Shown piece after piece: positions 45,490-56,208 of a stretch of 64,000 nt of DNA. The DNA is taken from assembly GCA_917880885.1 (NCBI GenBank), contig OU862913.1, forward strand, positions 43,681,460 to 43,745,459, written 5' to 3'. The notes under the pieces were generated by a model. The model did not search any database. It was not told the origin of the DNA and saw only the letters and a program-made list of their open reading frames with translations. The stretch's first letter is position 1. Every line of letters starts with the position of its first letter. Source of the DNA: Limnephilus marmoratus. Lineage: Eukaryota > Arthropoda > Insecta > Trichoptera > Limnephilidae. The translations under genes were made by a program, and so were the position numbers.

Positions 45490-46610
45490 ACGCACCTGCA
45501 CACAGCAAAACCAAAGGGTTTATTTGTTGCATCTTCATAAAATTCAGTTTTCTTTATAGATATTCGACATTTTTTTAAGCGTTTGTACTTGTGATAATAT
45601 CGGGTTAGTCTGTTTACAATTTGACATTGAGTTAGACTAGGAATAGACGCTTTATTCCATAACGTAATAAGATCAATTGCAATTATTTCACATGGCTTTC
45701 ACAGAAGGATCTTTTCCATTGGAAAACCATTGCAAGTCATTTCTAATCCACAAACAATACTTAATTATATATATTATATTATATATAAGTTGGTAACATA
45801 TTATCTTTTAATTTTTCTGGGCCACCAAATACAGAACACTATAAATTTTGTATTGTTTTAGGCATTTAACGAACAAATCACAATCAAGTTTTCGCGACTA
45901 TTCCAAAGAATGTGAGCTCTGCGCTGATATCTGTTTTTTCTGATTGACTGCAACTTTTGTTTCGCAAAATAATGTCAAAGGATGGAAAGAAAGAGGAGTA
46001 AGTTAGATGGGTGAAAATAAAATCTATTTTGTGACGTTTAAACTGCATTAGATGAGTTGCTTATTACTAACAAAATCCGTAAAAACACACTTTTTGTAGA
46101 ACTTTAGCGCCACCTGAAGACGAAGTAAGAATTTAATGATATTTTGTGTACTTTACAGGCTACTACCAAGGCACCCATTGGTAATATAGGACACTCGAAA
46201 TTTGAAAAAAAAGTTTTTTCACTCCGCCCTATACGCACCCATAGAATGCTACCTTTCTTCTTTTTGGAAAACTTATATGGGTGGGCCCTGTCCCCTCAGT
46301 GCGCCACTGCTGCCGAGAGGGCTGAGTCAATAATATAAATGCATAATATTTAGCATTTATGGTTATGATGTCATTTAATTAAACTTATATTTTTAATCAT
46401 TTTTCAGACCGCGAGATAATGACAGACTTCAGTAACCTCAAGATAAACCACAAAATACATTTTTGCGCATTATTTATTTCAGCCCAATCGATGATGTCAT
46501 GCTTCGGGCATTTGTTCGTTATTCACGCAATAAATTCACAGCGCCTCTATCTACGGTAATATGAATATTTAAAACAGCATAATTATTAGCGAAGCATTTA
46601 GAGTGAGTTA
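45490..46610. other. Intergenic DNA
   Basis: No gene recognised. A palindromic AT tract lies at 45763-45787 (TATATATTATATTATATATA). Confidence 0.4.
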
Positions 46611-46614
46611 TCTG

Positions 46615-46688
46615 CACTACTGTCAGTAACGCCCTGGTGATAGACTACACGTTGCTGTTTGAAATTGATTTAGCCATGTTTAGTTACC
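46615..46688 (+). repeat. SINE A fragment joined to LINE
   Basis: CAGTAACGCCCTGGTGATAG and GATTTAGCCATGTTTAGTTA are family A body; the sequence switches to LINE at TTTTTGTATGCTGATGATGC. Confidence 0.55.
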
Positions 46689-47545
46689 GGTTTTTGTATG
46701 CTGATGATGCGGTGCTGATTTCTAACACTATGGAAGATCTGCGGTCTCTTATGTTTAGGAAGAACGAAGTGTGTATGAAGAATGAGTTAATGATGAATAT
46801 AAGTAAGTCTAAAGTCGTGGTGTTTGAAAGAGAGAGTACGAAAACAGTGTGCAATATAGTTGTGAATGATGAATACTTGGAGCAGGTAGATGAGTTTATG
46901 TATCTGGGTAGTATGTTAACGAGAGATGGGAAGGCCTGATAGAGATATTGAAAGAAGGGTAAATGAAGGTAACTTCATTAATGGAGGACTGAATGCCGTT
47001 GGCGCTAATAAAACAAAACTGTCAAAAGAAGCGAAACTTGCATTCCATAATGGAGTCCTGGTACCCTCCCTGATGTATGGAAATGAGGCATGGAACTCGC
47101 AGAGGAAATATAAAAGTAAACAGAATGCTGTTTAAATGAGATCCCTGAGGAGAATGTGTGGTAAAACCACGTATGATCGTGTGAGAAATGTGGATATCCG
47201 CAAAGAATGTAAGGCTGATGTAAGCATGAGTAAGATTGAGAAAGGGACCCTCAGATGGTTTGGGCATGTAGAACGAATAAAAGAAGAAAATAGTGTGAGA
47301 AAAATTATGACGCAAATGTGCATGGAAAAAGAAGTCGGGGACGCCCGAGGAAGACATGGAACGATCAAGTGAATCAGATTCTTAAGTGGGCCATGTCAAA
47401 AGTCAGAATAATAGAAGAATATGTGTGAGGTGATGTATGAATGTGAGTGAGGCAAAGACTGTGTGCCATGACTGAGGTGCTTAGCTGTCCGTCTTATCTG
47501 CCTACCCCTGCGGAGAAACGGCGTGATGGTTAGTTAGTTAATTAC
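46685..47545 (+). pseudogene. RTE-type LINE (TTAG-tailed), 3' half with YADD
   Basis: Begins at the RT catalytic motif FLYADDAVLISNTMEDLRS, then KNELMMNISKSKVVVFE, YLEQVDEFMYLGSMLTRDG, then after a frameshift near 46935 RDIERRVNEG, LNAVGANKTKLSKEAKLAFH, NGVLVPSLMYGNEAWN, then a stop and MRSLRRMCGKTTYDRV, TLRWFGHVERIKEENSVRK. The 3' end carries TCTGCCTACCCCTGCGGAGA, then AACGGCGTGATGG and TTAGTTAGTTAA. Sibling of 16955-17825. The finger and palm parts upstream of YADD are absent. Confidence 0.85.
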
Positions 47546-47549
47546 CAGA

Positions 47550-48040
47550 TCTAATTAATTGGGTTCTGTTTGATCTACAGTTTGTTAGACTTTGTCATTA
47601 TGTTGTTGATGATTAATTGATATAATTGCCGGAATAAGACATTTCACTTAATCATAAATAACTTACCTACTTTATTTAAGCTCCTACTTGGAGCATTAAT
47701 TACCTTTATTATCACACGGTTTTTATAGTCATTGAATATTTTTTTCATTTTAATATTTTTTATTTTAAATTCGATCTACATTCGTACTACCGTTGTGGTG
47801 ATAGAGAGAAGAGAATTCATAATTTGCTCTTTCACAAATGGCCCGAGTTTAATTATTCCAGGAAAAATGCTTTTAAAATATTAATAAAAAAATATTGTTT
47901 TCGACCGTACATACGCAATATGAATATGAATAAATAGTTTAGTCCAAAACAAACTCAAAACATTCAACTGACAAATACAATAGTTTATCGACGATTCAAT
48001 CCAATGTTGTATTTTTAAGCCTGAGTAAGTATTGCCATAC
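47550..48040. other. AT-rich DNA, nothing recognised
   Basis: No gene, repeat family or RNA recognised. Confidence 0.4.
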
Positions 48041-48042
48041 AC

Positions 48043-48245
48043 AGTTGGCGGGTATGGGTACCACCACACCGGGATCCATTTATTGGATAACCAACACCTA
48101 CGCCATAAGTCACCTCAAGTACGTTTGGTGAATTAGCAGGGGTGCCCCGGGTTTATGGGTTGAGGCTTACCCCGATCTTGGCGGTGGATGTGTTCGCTAA
48201 CAAACTGCGTGGTAGAGTAGGGAGAGACTGGTTGAGGGAGACCTT
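48043..48245 (+). mobile_element. Family B element, 3'-truncated
   Basis: Head GGCGGGTATGGGTACCACCA to GAGAGACTGGTTGAGGGAGA; the hairpin end is replaced by the LINE-derived tandem array. Confidence 0.65.
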
Positions 48246-48289
48246 CGATCTCTCCATTTCAATGACGAAATGCATCATGTTTTTGAGCG

Positions 48290-48760
48290 GGGTCAAGTTA
48301 ATAGTCTTAATAACAGAACAGTATCTATGTGTGAGACGATGCATGCATGTGAATGAAGCAAGAAGTTTGTTCCAAGACAGAGCTGTGTGGCGGACTATCC
48401 TCTCTGCATACCGCTGGAGAGAAAATAGTTAATAACAATATAGTATCTATGTATGAGACGATGCATGCGTGTGAATGAAGCAAGGAGTGTGTTCTAAGAC
48501 AGAGCTGTGTGGCGGACTATCCTCTCTGCATACCCCTGGAGAGAAAATAGTTAATAACAGAATAGTATCTATGTTTGAGACGATGCGTGCATGTGAATGA
48601 AGCAAGGAGTGTGTTCTAAGACAGAGCTGTGTGGCGGACTATCCTCTCTGCATACCCCTGCAGGGAAACAAGTTAATAACAGAAGAATATCTACGTGCGA
48701 GACGCTGCATTCAAGTGAATAAGGCAAGAAGTGTTGCCATGTCGCAAAAATTTTAAAACC
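48290..48760 (+). repeat. 122-bp tandem array derived from LINE 3' end
   Basis: Unit starts GTATCTATGTGTGAGACGAT at 48321, 48443 and 48565, and as AATATCTACGTGCGAGACG near 48686. Each contains GTGAATGAAGCAAG, ACAGAGCTGTGTGGCGGACT and CTCTCTGCATACCCCTGGAG, which correspond to 47410-47530 of the RTE copy. Confidence 0.85.
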
Positions 48761-48769
48761 ATATTTTGG

Positions 48770-49180
48770 GGAATAAAAACCATGTTTTACCATATCTTGA
48801 CGGATAAAAAACAATGTAAAACTGAATGTAAGTAAGAAAAAAATCGTAAGTGAAGAATTAAAAATGCTTTAAAAAAATTGTTTATAATTATTTTTCTTTG
48901 AATAGTAGGAAAAAATTCAGTATTCGAAAAAAAAAAACACAAAAAATAATATATTTTCTTGCGAAAGGGACTAGAGTTTCATTCAAGTTTTATTTGTAGC
49001 ACCATCTTCTTAGAATCTAAAATTCGTTATTTCAAATTTAAAATTTATTTTTGCAGGTTGATGAGATGAAGAAGAAAAAATCCACAATTCCAATGATATT
49101 TTTTTCTACATTTTACAGAAATTAGAGTAGTAACCTAATTAAAGTTACCTGCTAAGAACATAATGAAAATAGTATAATAT
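48770..49180. other. AT-rich DNA, nothing recognised
   Basis: A-rich; no gene recognised. Confidence 0.4.
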
Positions 49181-49184
49181 ACTA

Positions 49185-49922
49185 GCTGACCCGACAAACG
49201 TTGTTCTGCCGTAAAAATTATTTCTAGTGAATATTTTGGTTGTTAAATAAAAAATAACGAATTTATTGTAAGTGCCTGGGATGGGTCCTATGACGGAAAG
49301 AGGAATGGAGCGCTGTAGACGATGACCGCTGATAAAAACAAAAAAACACCAACTTAAGTAGGAAAATGAAATAAAGAAAATCAATATGAATTTGTAAGAA
49401 CAATTGAGTGTACGATATTTTTTGTCAGTCCATCTTTAGCCAACACAAATAAGCTCGATCGTTTGCCCATGCAAGAACATGATGCCGAATGAAATATCAA
49501 AACGACGCAACGCTTCTCGTGAATGTCTTGCGTATGTATGGATGAAAGTTCGACGAGGCAGATGTAGCGCCATCTGTCATTCAACACCATAAATAATTTC
49601 GTTCTGTACGAAATACGAAAGACGGTAAAATTTGTTCATAAAAAAATATTAAAATTGCGATTAAAAAATGGGAGGGTGGAGGTAGGAGGGTTAAAATTTG
49701 GGGTTTTAGGTATTTTTTCATGCATACAAAATACAAAAAAAATTGTCAAAAAAATAGATTTTTTTCTGGATAGGGATACCCTGATCACCTAGCGGTATGA
49801 AATATACTTTAAAACCTATTCTCATACCTAAAAATATACAAAAAAATCCATAAAAATCGGTCAAGCCGTTTCGGAGGAGTGCGGCCACAAACACCGTGAC
49901 ACGAGATTTTTATTTATAAGAT
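49185..49922 (+). repeat. CTAGCTGACCCGACAAACG dispersed repeat
   Basis: Starts ACTAGCTGACCCGACAAACG, then TTGTTCTGCCG, and ends GCCGTTTCGGAGGAGTGCGG, then CCGTGACACGAGATTTTTAT. This is a class of interspersed repeat seen widely in insects. No protein motif; the 69- and 79-codon minus-strand ORFs are incidental. Confidence 0.6.
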
Positions 49923-50497
49923 AATATATTATATATACACATATATATTTTTTTTATTATTGTATTAATTTTACTTATTGACAAAGTTAAATTAGAAAAA
50001 GACACATTGTGATCACTTGCAAGTTCAAGTAAAATTTATAATTTCAGGATTTCCCCACGTGAGCCATGCTAACGATTGGAGCGTTTATTGCCATATATTG
50101 GCGCCATTTTGAATGTCCCCGATTGCTTTTTGGTTAAAAATTGCAATTATCTCCCGGAATCAGCTAAACATTAAAACAAATATATATATTTGCAGCTCCA
50201 ACACTGTTATTTTGGACTTTAGAAGCTAATTAAATGGTTTATCTATTATGATCATAGATGTCGCAAATCCGAACTTCGTAGACTATTTTATAACCAAGTT
50301 CAAAATATATTTTTTATATGTTTTTCACGCATAATTTCTGATCAGCTGTTTACGTTTAAAATTAAGTACTTTTTCCATAGATTTGCACCTTTCATTATCA
50401 ATATTATGTTGACTCAAATAAGTACCTCTCACGGCAATTTCAAAGTAACAACCAAGTAGGATTCGGGTGGTTAGAAACTTTACGATTTAAAAAATAT

Positions 50498-50845
50498 ATC
50501 TAATATATAAAATTCTCGTGTCACGGTGTTTGTTATCATACTCCTCCGAAACGGCTGGACCAATTTTGATGAAATTTTGTGTGCTTATCTGGTAGGTCTG
50601 AGAATCGACCAACATCTATTTTTCATACCCCTAAAAGTAAAGGGTGTTCCACTCCGAATAGGGGAGTACTTCATATAAATGCGGAGGGGGGAAGGGTGGA
50701 GTGGGGAGAGGTTGCTGGGGGGAGGGAGGGGGGAGGGAGAGGGGTGGAGTTGGGGCCAGGAAAGGGGGAAGGTGGGAGGTGGAGGAGGCAGAGTGGGAAC
50801 CCCCCTAATACCACGCAAGTGAAGCCGCGGGAAAAAGCTAGTATT
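50498..50845 (-). repeat. Related dispersed repeat, reverse orientation
   Basis: On the minus strand it begins ACTAGCTTTTTCCCGCGGCT and ends CACGAGAATTTTATATATTA, so it shares both ends with 49185-49922. G-rich tract at 50685-50795. Confidence 0.55.
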
Positions 50846-50992
50846 TCTATAAATCCTACAAATATGAGATAAACGGTAAAATATAGGTTAATTCATTGGC
50901 TATATAACAATTACGATAAATTTTTGTCTCCATGTGAAAATTCTAAGGTACGATTTTATTAAAGTTGGCGAAAATTAAAAAAAATGATCTTC

Positions 50993-51120
50993 TGAAAATG
51001 TCGTGCAAACGGAGAAAATGTCGTGCAAACGGAGAAAATGTCGTGAAAACGGATAAAATGTCGTGAAAACGGAGAAAATGTCGTGAAAACGGAGAAAATG
51101 TCGTGCAAACGGAGAAAAAG
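50993..51120. repeat. 20-bp tandem repeat, 6 copies
   Basis: Unit AATGTCGTGCAAACGGAGAA with GTGCAAAC/GTGAAAAC variants and one GGATAA variant. Confidence 0.9.
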
Positions 51121-51224
51121 GTTTTAAAATGCGCTGTCGCTCCAGTGGCTAAAAAACGTATTCCATTCAAAGTGTATACACTTTTGTTGATCGGTAAAAT
51201 ACCATACACTATCACTCGAGACAC

Positions 51225-51590
51225 ATGGCGTGTGCTCGTCGCTGTTTTGTGGGGTAAGTAAATTATGAAACATTTGTAAAAGTGTCTTAACTAAATACGT
51301 CAACAAAATATTGGACTATGAAAATAGGCGAACTTTACTTTGCTGTATTTGGAATTTGTAAATTTGTTCATTTCGCGGCGAGCAATTCACGCTCCTACGT
51401 AAAAAGGTCTATTCATTAAAGAGCAGAGTTTACTTTTAAGAACTAAATGGTGATATTATAATGCGAGATGCCCATATGCTCTCAGATTGAGTTATTGACG
51501 AATCACATATCACGCTCTGCGCCCCGCTGTAGTTGGTTTCTTCCCCTCACCTTTATGTTCTGGTCTATTAATATTCATATGTCTATGGTA
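51225..51590 (+). repeat. Dispersed repeat, empty for family B
   Basis: Homologous to 29339-29930 but lacks the family B insertion, going straight from CCCCTCACC to TTTATGTTCTGGTCTATTAA. Confidence 0.65.
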
Positions 51591-51710
51591 AAAAACCAAG
51601 TGTTGTTTGACGTGGATTTTTTAAAAATGAAATGACCAAAAAATCACGAAAATATGGTAAAAACCATACACATGACAATACTGCGCTGAGTGTTCGAACA
51701 CTGATAACTC

Positions 51711-51746
51711 TATAAAAACGAATAACGACCTCTTTGAAGCACAGTG
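51711..51746 (+). promoter_or_regulatory. TATA-box and CAGT initiator core promoter
   Basis: TATAAAAACG at 51711-51720 is followed at about +31 by ACAGTG (CAGT at 51742-51745), the spacing and initiator form usual for arthropod Pol II promoters. The first ATG of a signal peptide ORF lies about 80 bp downstream. Confidence 0.5.
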
Positions 51747-51821
51747 TGTTTCAACTTCGTACTGAAAAGGTTCAATACATATTTTTTTAAATAAATTCAG
51801 TGTTGCAGATCTATTTCCAAA

Positions 51822-51891
51822 ATGCGTTATTTCGTAGTAATTTTGTCAACGGTTTTATTTCTTACAACACTTAGTGAGGCACAGCGGGAAG
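51822..51891 (+). CDS. First coding exon of a probable secreted protein
   Basis: The ATG at 51822, in the context CCAAAATGC, opens MRYFVVILSTVLFLTTLS, then EAQRE, and one base of the next codon, followed at 51892 by GTAATAATT, a good splice donor. The peptide is a textbook signal peptide: short basic N-region, a hydrophobic core of ~15 residues, and a small-residue cleavage site after Ser-Glu-Ala. A phase-1 intron right after the signal peptide is common in small secreted insect proteins. Core promoter elements sit at the right distance upstream. The mature domain is not identified: downstream DNA is an 18-copy satellite and mobile elements, and the one exon-like ORF at 54521 is phase-incompatible for direct splicing. 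I infer a host gene whose remaining exons are further 3' or lost; the protein's function is unknown. Confidence 0.55.
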
Positions 51892-52389
51892 GTAATAATT
51901 ACAAAAATATTTCTATTCTTAATCGTAGTTGTTTTCATAACCAATTCGTAATAATATTAAAATAAACCTGATATTTATTTATCAGAGCAATTGTTTTATT
52001 TTTTATATTAATATTTAAAACTTTTTGATAATGCCTTCAAAAGGTGAAACAGCTGTCATAATTACAGTAATAATTACACGCAGAACATGTGCATAAATAA
52101 ATTTAGTATTTAAAGTTCATTTGGTTTTAAAAATAATACTATTATTGAATAAATAAAAGAAAATCTTAAAATTTAATTGGAGTTCCACTAATTAAACTTG
52201 ACAATAATAAAAAGAATAACTCATATATTGCTCTCTGTTTTTCCATTATCTGTGTGTCATAGAATTGTTTATGCGTTTGACTGAAACCCATTGTTTTGGT
52301 GGGTGCCCGGTATCTATATTTAACTGATTCATTTTATTTCAATTTAATAGATTTTTATGAAGAGGTTTATTCCTACATATTTACAATAA

Positions 52390-53373
52390 ATCCATTTTAC
52401 ATACTAATAACAATAAACAACTGGTTTACTGGCATTTATTGACTCCTATTTTACATACTAATAACAATAAACAACTGCTTTACTGGCATTTATTGACTCC
52501 TATTTTACATACTAATAACAATAAACAACTGGTTTACTGGCATTTATTGACTCCTATTTTACATACTAATAACAATAAACAACTGGTTTACTGGCATTTA
52601 TTGACTCCTATTTTACATACTAATAACAATAAACAACTGGTTTACTGGCATTTATTGACTCCTATTTTACATACTAATAACAATAAACAACTGCTTTACT
52701 GGCATTTATTGACTCCTATTTTACATACTAATAACAATAAACAACTGGTTTACTGGCATTTATTGACTCCTATTTTACATACTAATAACAATAAACAACT
52801 GGTTTACTGGCATTTATTGACTCCTATTTTACATACTAATAACAATAAACAAATGCTTTACTGGCATTTATTGACTCCTATTTTACATACTAATAACAAT
52901 AAACAACTGCTTTACTGGCATTTATTGACTCCTATTTTACATACTAATAACAATAAACAACTGGTTTACTGGCATTTATTGACTCCTATTTTACATACTA
53001 ATAACAATAAACAACTGGTTTACTGGCATTTATTGACTCCTATTTTACATACTAATAACAATAAACAACTGGTTTACTGGCATTTATTGACTCCTATTTT
53101 ACATACTAATAACAATAAACAACTGCTTTACTGGCATTTATTGACTCCTATTTTACATACTAATAACAATAAACAACTGGTTTACTGGCATTTATTGACT
53201 CCTATTTTACATACTAATAACAATAAACAACTGGTTTACTGGCATTTATTGACTCCTATTTTACATACTAATAACAATAAACAAATGCTTTACTGGCATT
53301 TATTGACTCCTATTTTACATACTAATAACAATAAACAAATGCTTTACTGGCATTTATTGACTCCTATTTTTTT
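52390..53373. repeat. 54-bp satellite, ~18 copies, with 8-unit higher-order repeat
   Basis: Unit TTATTGACTCCTATTTTACA, then TACTAATAACAATAAACAAC and TGGTTTACTGGCAT. Three variants at one site: CAACTGGTTT, CAACTGCTTT and CAAATGCTTT. Variant order over 17 units repeats exactly after 8 units (432 bp). As 54 is a multiple of 3, one plus frame stays open for 313 codons; this is not taken as a gene. The array lies in the presumed intron after the exon at 51822-51891. Confidence 0.95.
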
Positions 53374-53664
53374 TAACTAAAATCCTTCATTTTAACATGT
53401 AAAATACAGGTTGTTAAATAAAAAGGTTTTTTTAATTAATAGGTTTTAAATAAAAATATATACAAAAACCTTTATTATCACGAAATCTTATTAATATTTA
53501 CAAAAATAATATAATAAAGAATTTTAGTGTCGACAGCGGAAATATGAAATGCTGTCAACAAATACAAAAAAAGTAAAATGCTTCTTGGATAATCACAGAG
53601 TTTTTTATGACGCAACGTGCGGTTTAAGAGGATTGTTTTAAAATTTAAAAATAAATTAACTATT

Positions 53665-53904
53665 TCATGGTTATTTCCTTTTGGGGTATTATGCCGTGTT
53701 GCGCTACCTCCTCCTTTAGCCAACGTTTCGGACAGCGTTACAGTGTCCATCATCAGGGATGATGCGTCACACATCTGCCCTGATGATGGACACTGTAACG
53801 CTGTCCGAAACGTTGGCTAAAGGAGGAGGTAGCGCAACACGGCATAATACCCCAAAAGGAAATAACCATAAAATTTTTGGCCGTGAAAATCTAAAATCAT
53901 ATCT
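53665..53904 (-). mobile_element. Family D element, palindromic long form
   Basis: Flanked by a perfect 12-bp duplication AAATTAACTATT (53653-53664 and 53905-53916). On the minus strand: a 5' start (AGATTTTCACGGCC), then an inverted copy of the 3' half, a ~21-nt spacer, then the 3' half in sense, ending GGAAATAACCATGA. Each arm holds CTGATGATGGACACTGTAAC, then GCTGTCCGAAACGTTGGC. The two arms are almost perfectly complementary over more than 100 bp. Confidence 0.85.
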
Positions 53905-54054
53905 AAATTAACTATTGTTAGAAATTTGCAAAAAGGATTTTGAAAGATCTGTTCAACGTCATTTTATTATTAAAAATATCATAAATATAGGTCGACGAAA
54001 ACAGTATATACGATTTAAAGAAATACTATCTTTCGCTCTCCTGAACAATTAACA

Positions 54055-54165
54055 TTTTTTTTAGTTTTTTGTTTTTGGGGTGTTATGCCGTGTTGCGCTA
54101 CCTCCTTCTTTAGCCAGCGTTTTGGACATCGTTGCAGTGTCCATCATCAGGGCAGATGTAGATAA
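54055..54165 (-). mobile_element. Family D element, 5'-truncated
   Basis: Minus strand: CCCTGATGATGGACACTGCA, then ACGATGTCCAAAACGCTGGC, GAAGGAGGTAGCGCAACACG and the CACCCCAAAAAC end. The core GAAAC is mutated to AAAAC. Confidence 0.75.
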
Positions 54166-54221
54166 CATTTGTTAACATTATGTTTTTTACAGTTTTTCAA
54201 ATTTCCGTATCGATATGTTAT

Positions 54222-54507
54222 CAGTGGCGGTTCTTCAAAGGGGACAGTCCCCGCCAGTTATACCCGAAACCTCCCAAAGGAAATAAAAGTCGATACTTTG
54301 TCTTCACCAAAATGATTGAATTCTTTAAATATAAAGTCAATTAACATTCAAGTCAAAAAAAATATTTCGGATCATTTTAAAGCGAACCGGGCGACCACTT
54401 TTTTGTTTGGACCTGATTAGCATGATTCGACTAAGAAAATAATGATGAGTAATTTAAATGTAAAAAATAATATCGGTCGCCACAAAGAGGTACTCGGGCC
54501 GCTACTG
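54222..54507. mobile_element. Short hAT-like MITE
   Basis: CAGTGGCGGTTCTTC at the left; CAGTAGCGGCCCGAG read inward from the right. 286 bp, non-coding. The flanking octamers (TATGTTAT / TATACATG) match only partly, so the duplication is not proven. Confidence 0.5.
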
Positions 54508-54520
54508 TATACATGTACAG

Positions 54521-54646
54521 TATTGGAAGATAGCTGACGGGTCTCTCAATGGTAACTGGCTAGAAGACAGCAACAGCCGATTCAAAGCCTTTTTACTACA
54601 GTCACGTGGCCAGGATATTGTCCTGAGGGGGGTCAGTAAAGAATGA
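54521..54646 (+). CDS. Exon-like ORF, unidentified, terminal
   Basis: After CATGTACAG (acceptor-like) the frame reads YWKIADGSLNGNWLEDSNSR, then FKAFLLQSRGQDIVLRGVSK, E and a TGA stop: 41 codons with balanced composition in an AT-rich region. I do not recognise the domain. Spliced directly to the exon at 51822-51891 the phase-1 frame would stop after five codons, so if both belong to one gene another exon lies between. A hAT-like MITE sits only 13 bp upstream. Alternatives are an orphan transposon exon or chance. Confidence 0.25.
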   Translation, partial: YWKIADGSLNGNWLEDSNSRFKAFLLQSRGQDIVLRGVSKE

Positions 54647-54717
54647 AAATATGATACACGGATTTATTAATATTTTAAATTTTTAAATACACTTCTTCCT
54701 TGCGCTGTCCCAACTCA

Positions 54718-54860
54718 TTAGCTAGGTTGGCTGTTGGGGTCGGCTCTTCTCGTTCTCAGGTTGTAATTTCTTCTGTTCTGAGTATCGCCTTCATCCAGGC
54801 CGTTTCTTTGAAGAATTTTGGAGCATTGAGTCATCCAAATTAAATTAAAAAAAATTATTA
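54718..54860 (-). pseudogene. LINE ORF C-terminal remnant
   Basis: Minus strand: CSKILQRNGLDEGDTQNRRN, then YNLRTRRADPNSQPS and a stop. The pattern (GL-D-...-DR-x-W/Y-...-RADP near the stop) resembles the extreme C-terminus of RTE/I-group LINE proteins. Upstream sequence is not homologous. Confidence 0.45.
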
Positions 54861-55227
54861 ATCCAAAGTAGATTTTTAAATTCACTGTAGGTGAAAAAGT
54901 CAATTTAAAAAAGTTTGGATACATAATTAGGGTCTAGAATATATATTTTTAATACCGCACAAAAGATCCAACTGCGAACATAATCTTTTTTCGAAAAACC
55001 TCGATATTCCACTTTGCGAACATTTTTGAGGCAAAATTTCATTTTGAATAACAAAATTGACTTTTTGAAAAACAATGGTAAAAATGACGAAAAACATTTA
55101 TTTGTAATTTTTTTTTATTATTGGTTTTATATGAAATTTTATATTTTTTAACACTATTTGTTCATGTGGACCTTACTGGGCGCTTTGCCCATCCTGAGAC
55201 CCATATTTTGTATATATTTATATATTT

Positions 55228-55631
55228 TTTTTTTACATGAATTCCTCACATGAGTCTCAGCTGCTCCCGTCTGGGGCCAGTGAGACTATGGCATCCCCAA
55301 TTGAGGTATGTTTCGAGGCTGAAGGTAGTAGGGTGGGGAAGGAGGAGGGGAAGAGGAAGATGGGAAGTAGCTGGCTTTTCAGAATTGGTCACCAAACACG
55401 GCTAAAGCCATTTCAAGTAACGTTTCAATTCTAAATGGTGGTCTTACACCAGGCCAATAGAGAGAGTATCTTGCACTCTGGAACGTGCCGCAAACGTACT
55501 ATACATTATTTTTAATTATTTAATTGTAAAATAACACAAACTAATCAATAAAATTTATTTGCCCGCGTAGGGATTCGATCCCGCGACCTTCCGTCTACAT
55601 CGACTGCCTTACCGCTAGACCACGCCGGCCG
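55228..55631 (-). mobile_element. SINE A, full length
   Basis: T run and ACATGAATTCCTCACATGAG at the left; head at the right (CCGGCGTGGTCTAGCGGTAA and GGGATCGAATCCC on the element strand). Confidence 0.8.
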
Positions 55632-55639
55632 TAAAATTA

Positions 55640-56195
55640 AATTAAAAGCTAAAACTTAATTTCGCTGAAATTTTGTTAATTGTTCAATTCAATTTAATGT
55701 TCAATGTCAATTGTTCAAGACAGCGAAAAGTTATTACTATTATTATTATTATTTCAAAAATCATATCTCCTGCTTTTGTATATATATATAGAATCGGCAC
55801 AGCTGGTCGTACATTGAATTCCTGTGCAATAATGGTAAATTATAAAGGCTAAAATAGTTTTATAATATCTTACTGAAGACTATAAAATCATTTACAAATA
55901 TAACTAAAACTAACCAATATAATGCCTTGAATATGTTCAGGGAGAGAAAATATAATCTCCCCAAGCACCTAGAAGCGCATCGCTCGTATCGGCCGTGTCA
56001 CGGGTGCGAACGTTTGCTAGCGGATTATTATGTGATGACCCGACAGCTGATACCGCGACATTTGCTGCTATTTTTACCAAAGTCTCGACTACCAATCTAA
56101 TCCACTCCAAAACTCCTACTTTTAATAATAACTTCGTATAGATTAAGGCGGGTCATTTAAAAATGTCATTATTATACAGGATATATACCTATGTA
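55640..56195. other. Intergenic DNA, nothing recognised
   Basis: A (TTA)n tract lies near 55735-55752. A GC-richer patch at 55975-56080 is unidentified. Confidence 0.4.
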
Positions 56196-56208
56196 TAATA
56201 AGGTGCTC

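Noticed and set aside
47022..47368. Minus-strand ORFs of 78-111 codons over the RTE copy
   Set aside because: Antisense shadows of the LINE reading frame.
52439..53380. 313-codon plus-strand ORF of 18-residue repeats
   Set aside because: Same effect from the 54-bp satellite.
53665..53904. Confident call of an active hammerhead ribozyme
   Set aside because: The core resembles one, but the extra base before stem II and the missing GUH site prevent a firm annotation; reported only as hammerhead-like.
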